From the NCBI GenBank assembly GCA_017446775.1, contig JAFSQE010000008.1:83175-147174 (forward strand): a DNA stretch of 64,000 nucleotides, written 5' to 3'. Below the pieces are notes generated by a model, which saw only the letters and a list, made by a program, of their open reading frames with translations, made no database searches and was not told the origin of the DNA. The stretch comes from Bacteroidales bacterium (GTDB taxonomy: Bacteria; Bacteroidota; Bacteroidia; Bacteroidales; UBA932). Of the stretch, positions 63,795 to 64,000 are shown one piece after another (within the stretch, counting starts at the first letter, position 1; every line of letters starts with the position of its first letter). The position numbers and the translations under genes were made by a program.

Positions 63795-64000
63795 AAAAAA
63801 GCCGCATCACGACGTAGATTAGTGCTGTGCTCAATTCCCTCCTTCCTGGGAAGGTGGGATTAAAGGGAGGATGGGACAAACACAAGGGTCGCACGACTCC
63901 CTTATTCTCCACGAAAAAAGCCGCATCACGACGTAGATTAGTGCTGTGCTCAATTCCCTCCTTCCTGGGAAGGAGGGATTAAAGGGAGGATGGGACAAAC
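63795..64000. repeat. 119-bp tandem repeat, truncated by the window end
   Basis: First copy starts at 63795 (AAAAAAGCCGCATCACGACG), second at 63914; over the 87 bases of the second copy that are present only one base differs (T at the middle of the first copy's hairpin, A in the second). Each copy holds the inverted repeat CCCTCCTTCC-TG-GGAAGGAGGG (63956-63977 in copy two; imperfect in copy one). On the minus strand each unit ends GCGGCTTTTTT, which resembles a terminator tail. Confidence 0.85.

Larger units (their letters stand above)
63688..64000. other. Non-coding tail with repeats
   Basis: No gene of recognisable coding character is present in these 313 bases. It holds a fragment resembling the dispersed element (63698-63719), a GCTGG/CCAGC hairpin (63731-63751 region) and the 119-bp tandem repeat below. 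Nothing else was seen. Confidence 0.6.

Noticed and set aside
63795..64000. Tandem repeats considered as a CRISPR array
   Set aside because: The unit is 119 bp, almost fully repeated with no unique spacers, and no cas genes are near.

Overview
The window comes from a member of the Bacteroidota, most likely order Bacteroidales. The evidence is: SusC/SusD pairs, Oar-type TonB receptors, many lipoproteins with BACON-like domains, glycine-lipid acyltransferases, and promoters of the TTTG-N19-TAnnTTTG type. The sequence is GC-rich, which would fit an Alistipes-like (Rikenellaceae) relative, but the family is a guess. Genes are dense on both strands. No integrase, transposase, phage gene or CRISPR array was seen.

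Layout. 1-5222: 3' end of RNase R, then a leftward operon ispA-like, U32 protease-like, rdgB, recO, and trmO. 5349-8831: rpsL-rpsG-fusA-rpsJ and a CAU tRNA; the S10 cluster does not continue past rpsJ. 8990-13204: leftward glycine-lipid genes (GlsA-like, GlsB-like, one unknown), then a rightward isochorismatase-type hydrolase and a GT4 glycosyltransferase. 13198-23852: a leftward six-gene polysaccharide utilisation locus (GH3, GH144, SusC, SusD, LamG lipoprotein, GH144), predicted to bind, import and degrade beta-1,2-glucan. 23950-26359: Gfo/Idh/MocA oxidoreductase, rubredoxin and flavodiiron protein.

26428-34711 is a rightward five-gene operon: BACON/OB-fold lipoprotein, NUC-type nuclease lipoprotein, secreted EEP nuclease, TonB receptor and DUF5689 lipoprotein. 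It reads as a surface system for capturing and degrading nucleic acid, and is the best candidate here for an undescribed system. A second unit, an Oar-type receptor plus an 889-residue lipoprotein with four OB-like repeats (38406-44442), and another Oar receptor (45961-49257), carry related architecture. Between them lies metK, whose leader matches a SAM-II riboswitch. tRNA-Gly, pheS and a mannose-1-phosphate guanylyltransferase lie at 35891-38291.

49388-57099: mutS2 and cdaA, divergent comF, a small lipoprotein, a radical SAM/SPASM enzyme divergent from its putative partner lipoprotein and a small outer-membrane-like protein, and a cytoplasmic EEP paralogue. 57146-63687: SAH hydrolase, HAD phosphatase, PfkB kinase, LarA-like enzyme, 6-phosphogluconate dehydrogenase and a UxuB-like SDR, which read as a sugar-acid cluster. 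The last 312 bases are non-coding, with a dispersed-repeat fragment and a 119-bp tandem repeat running off the window.
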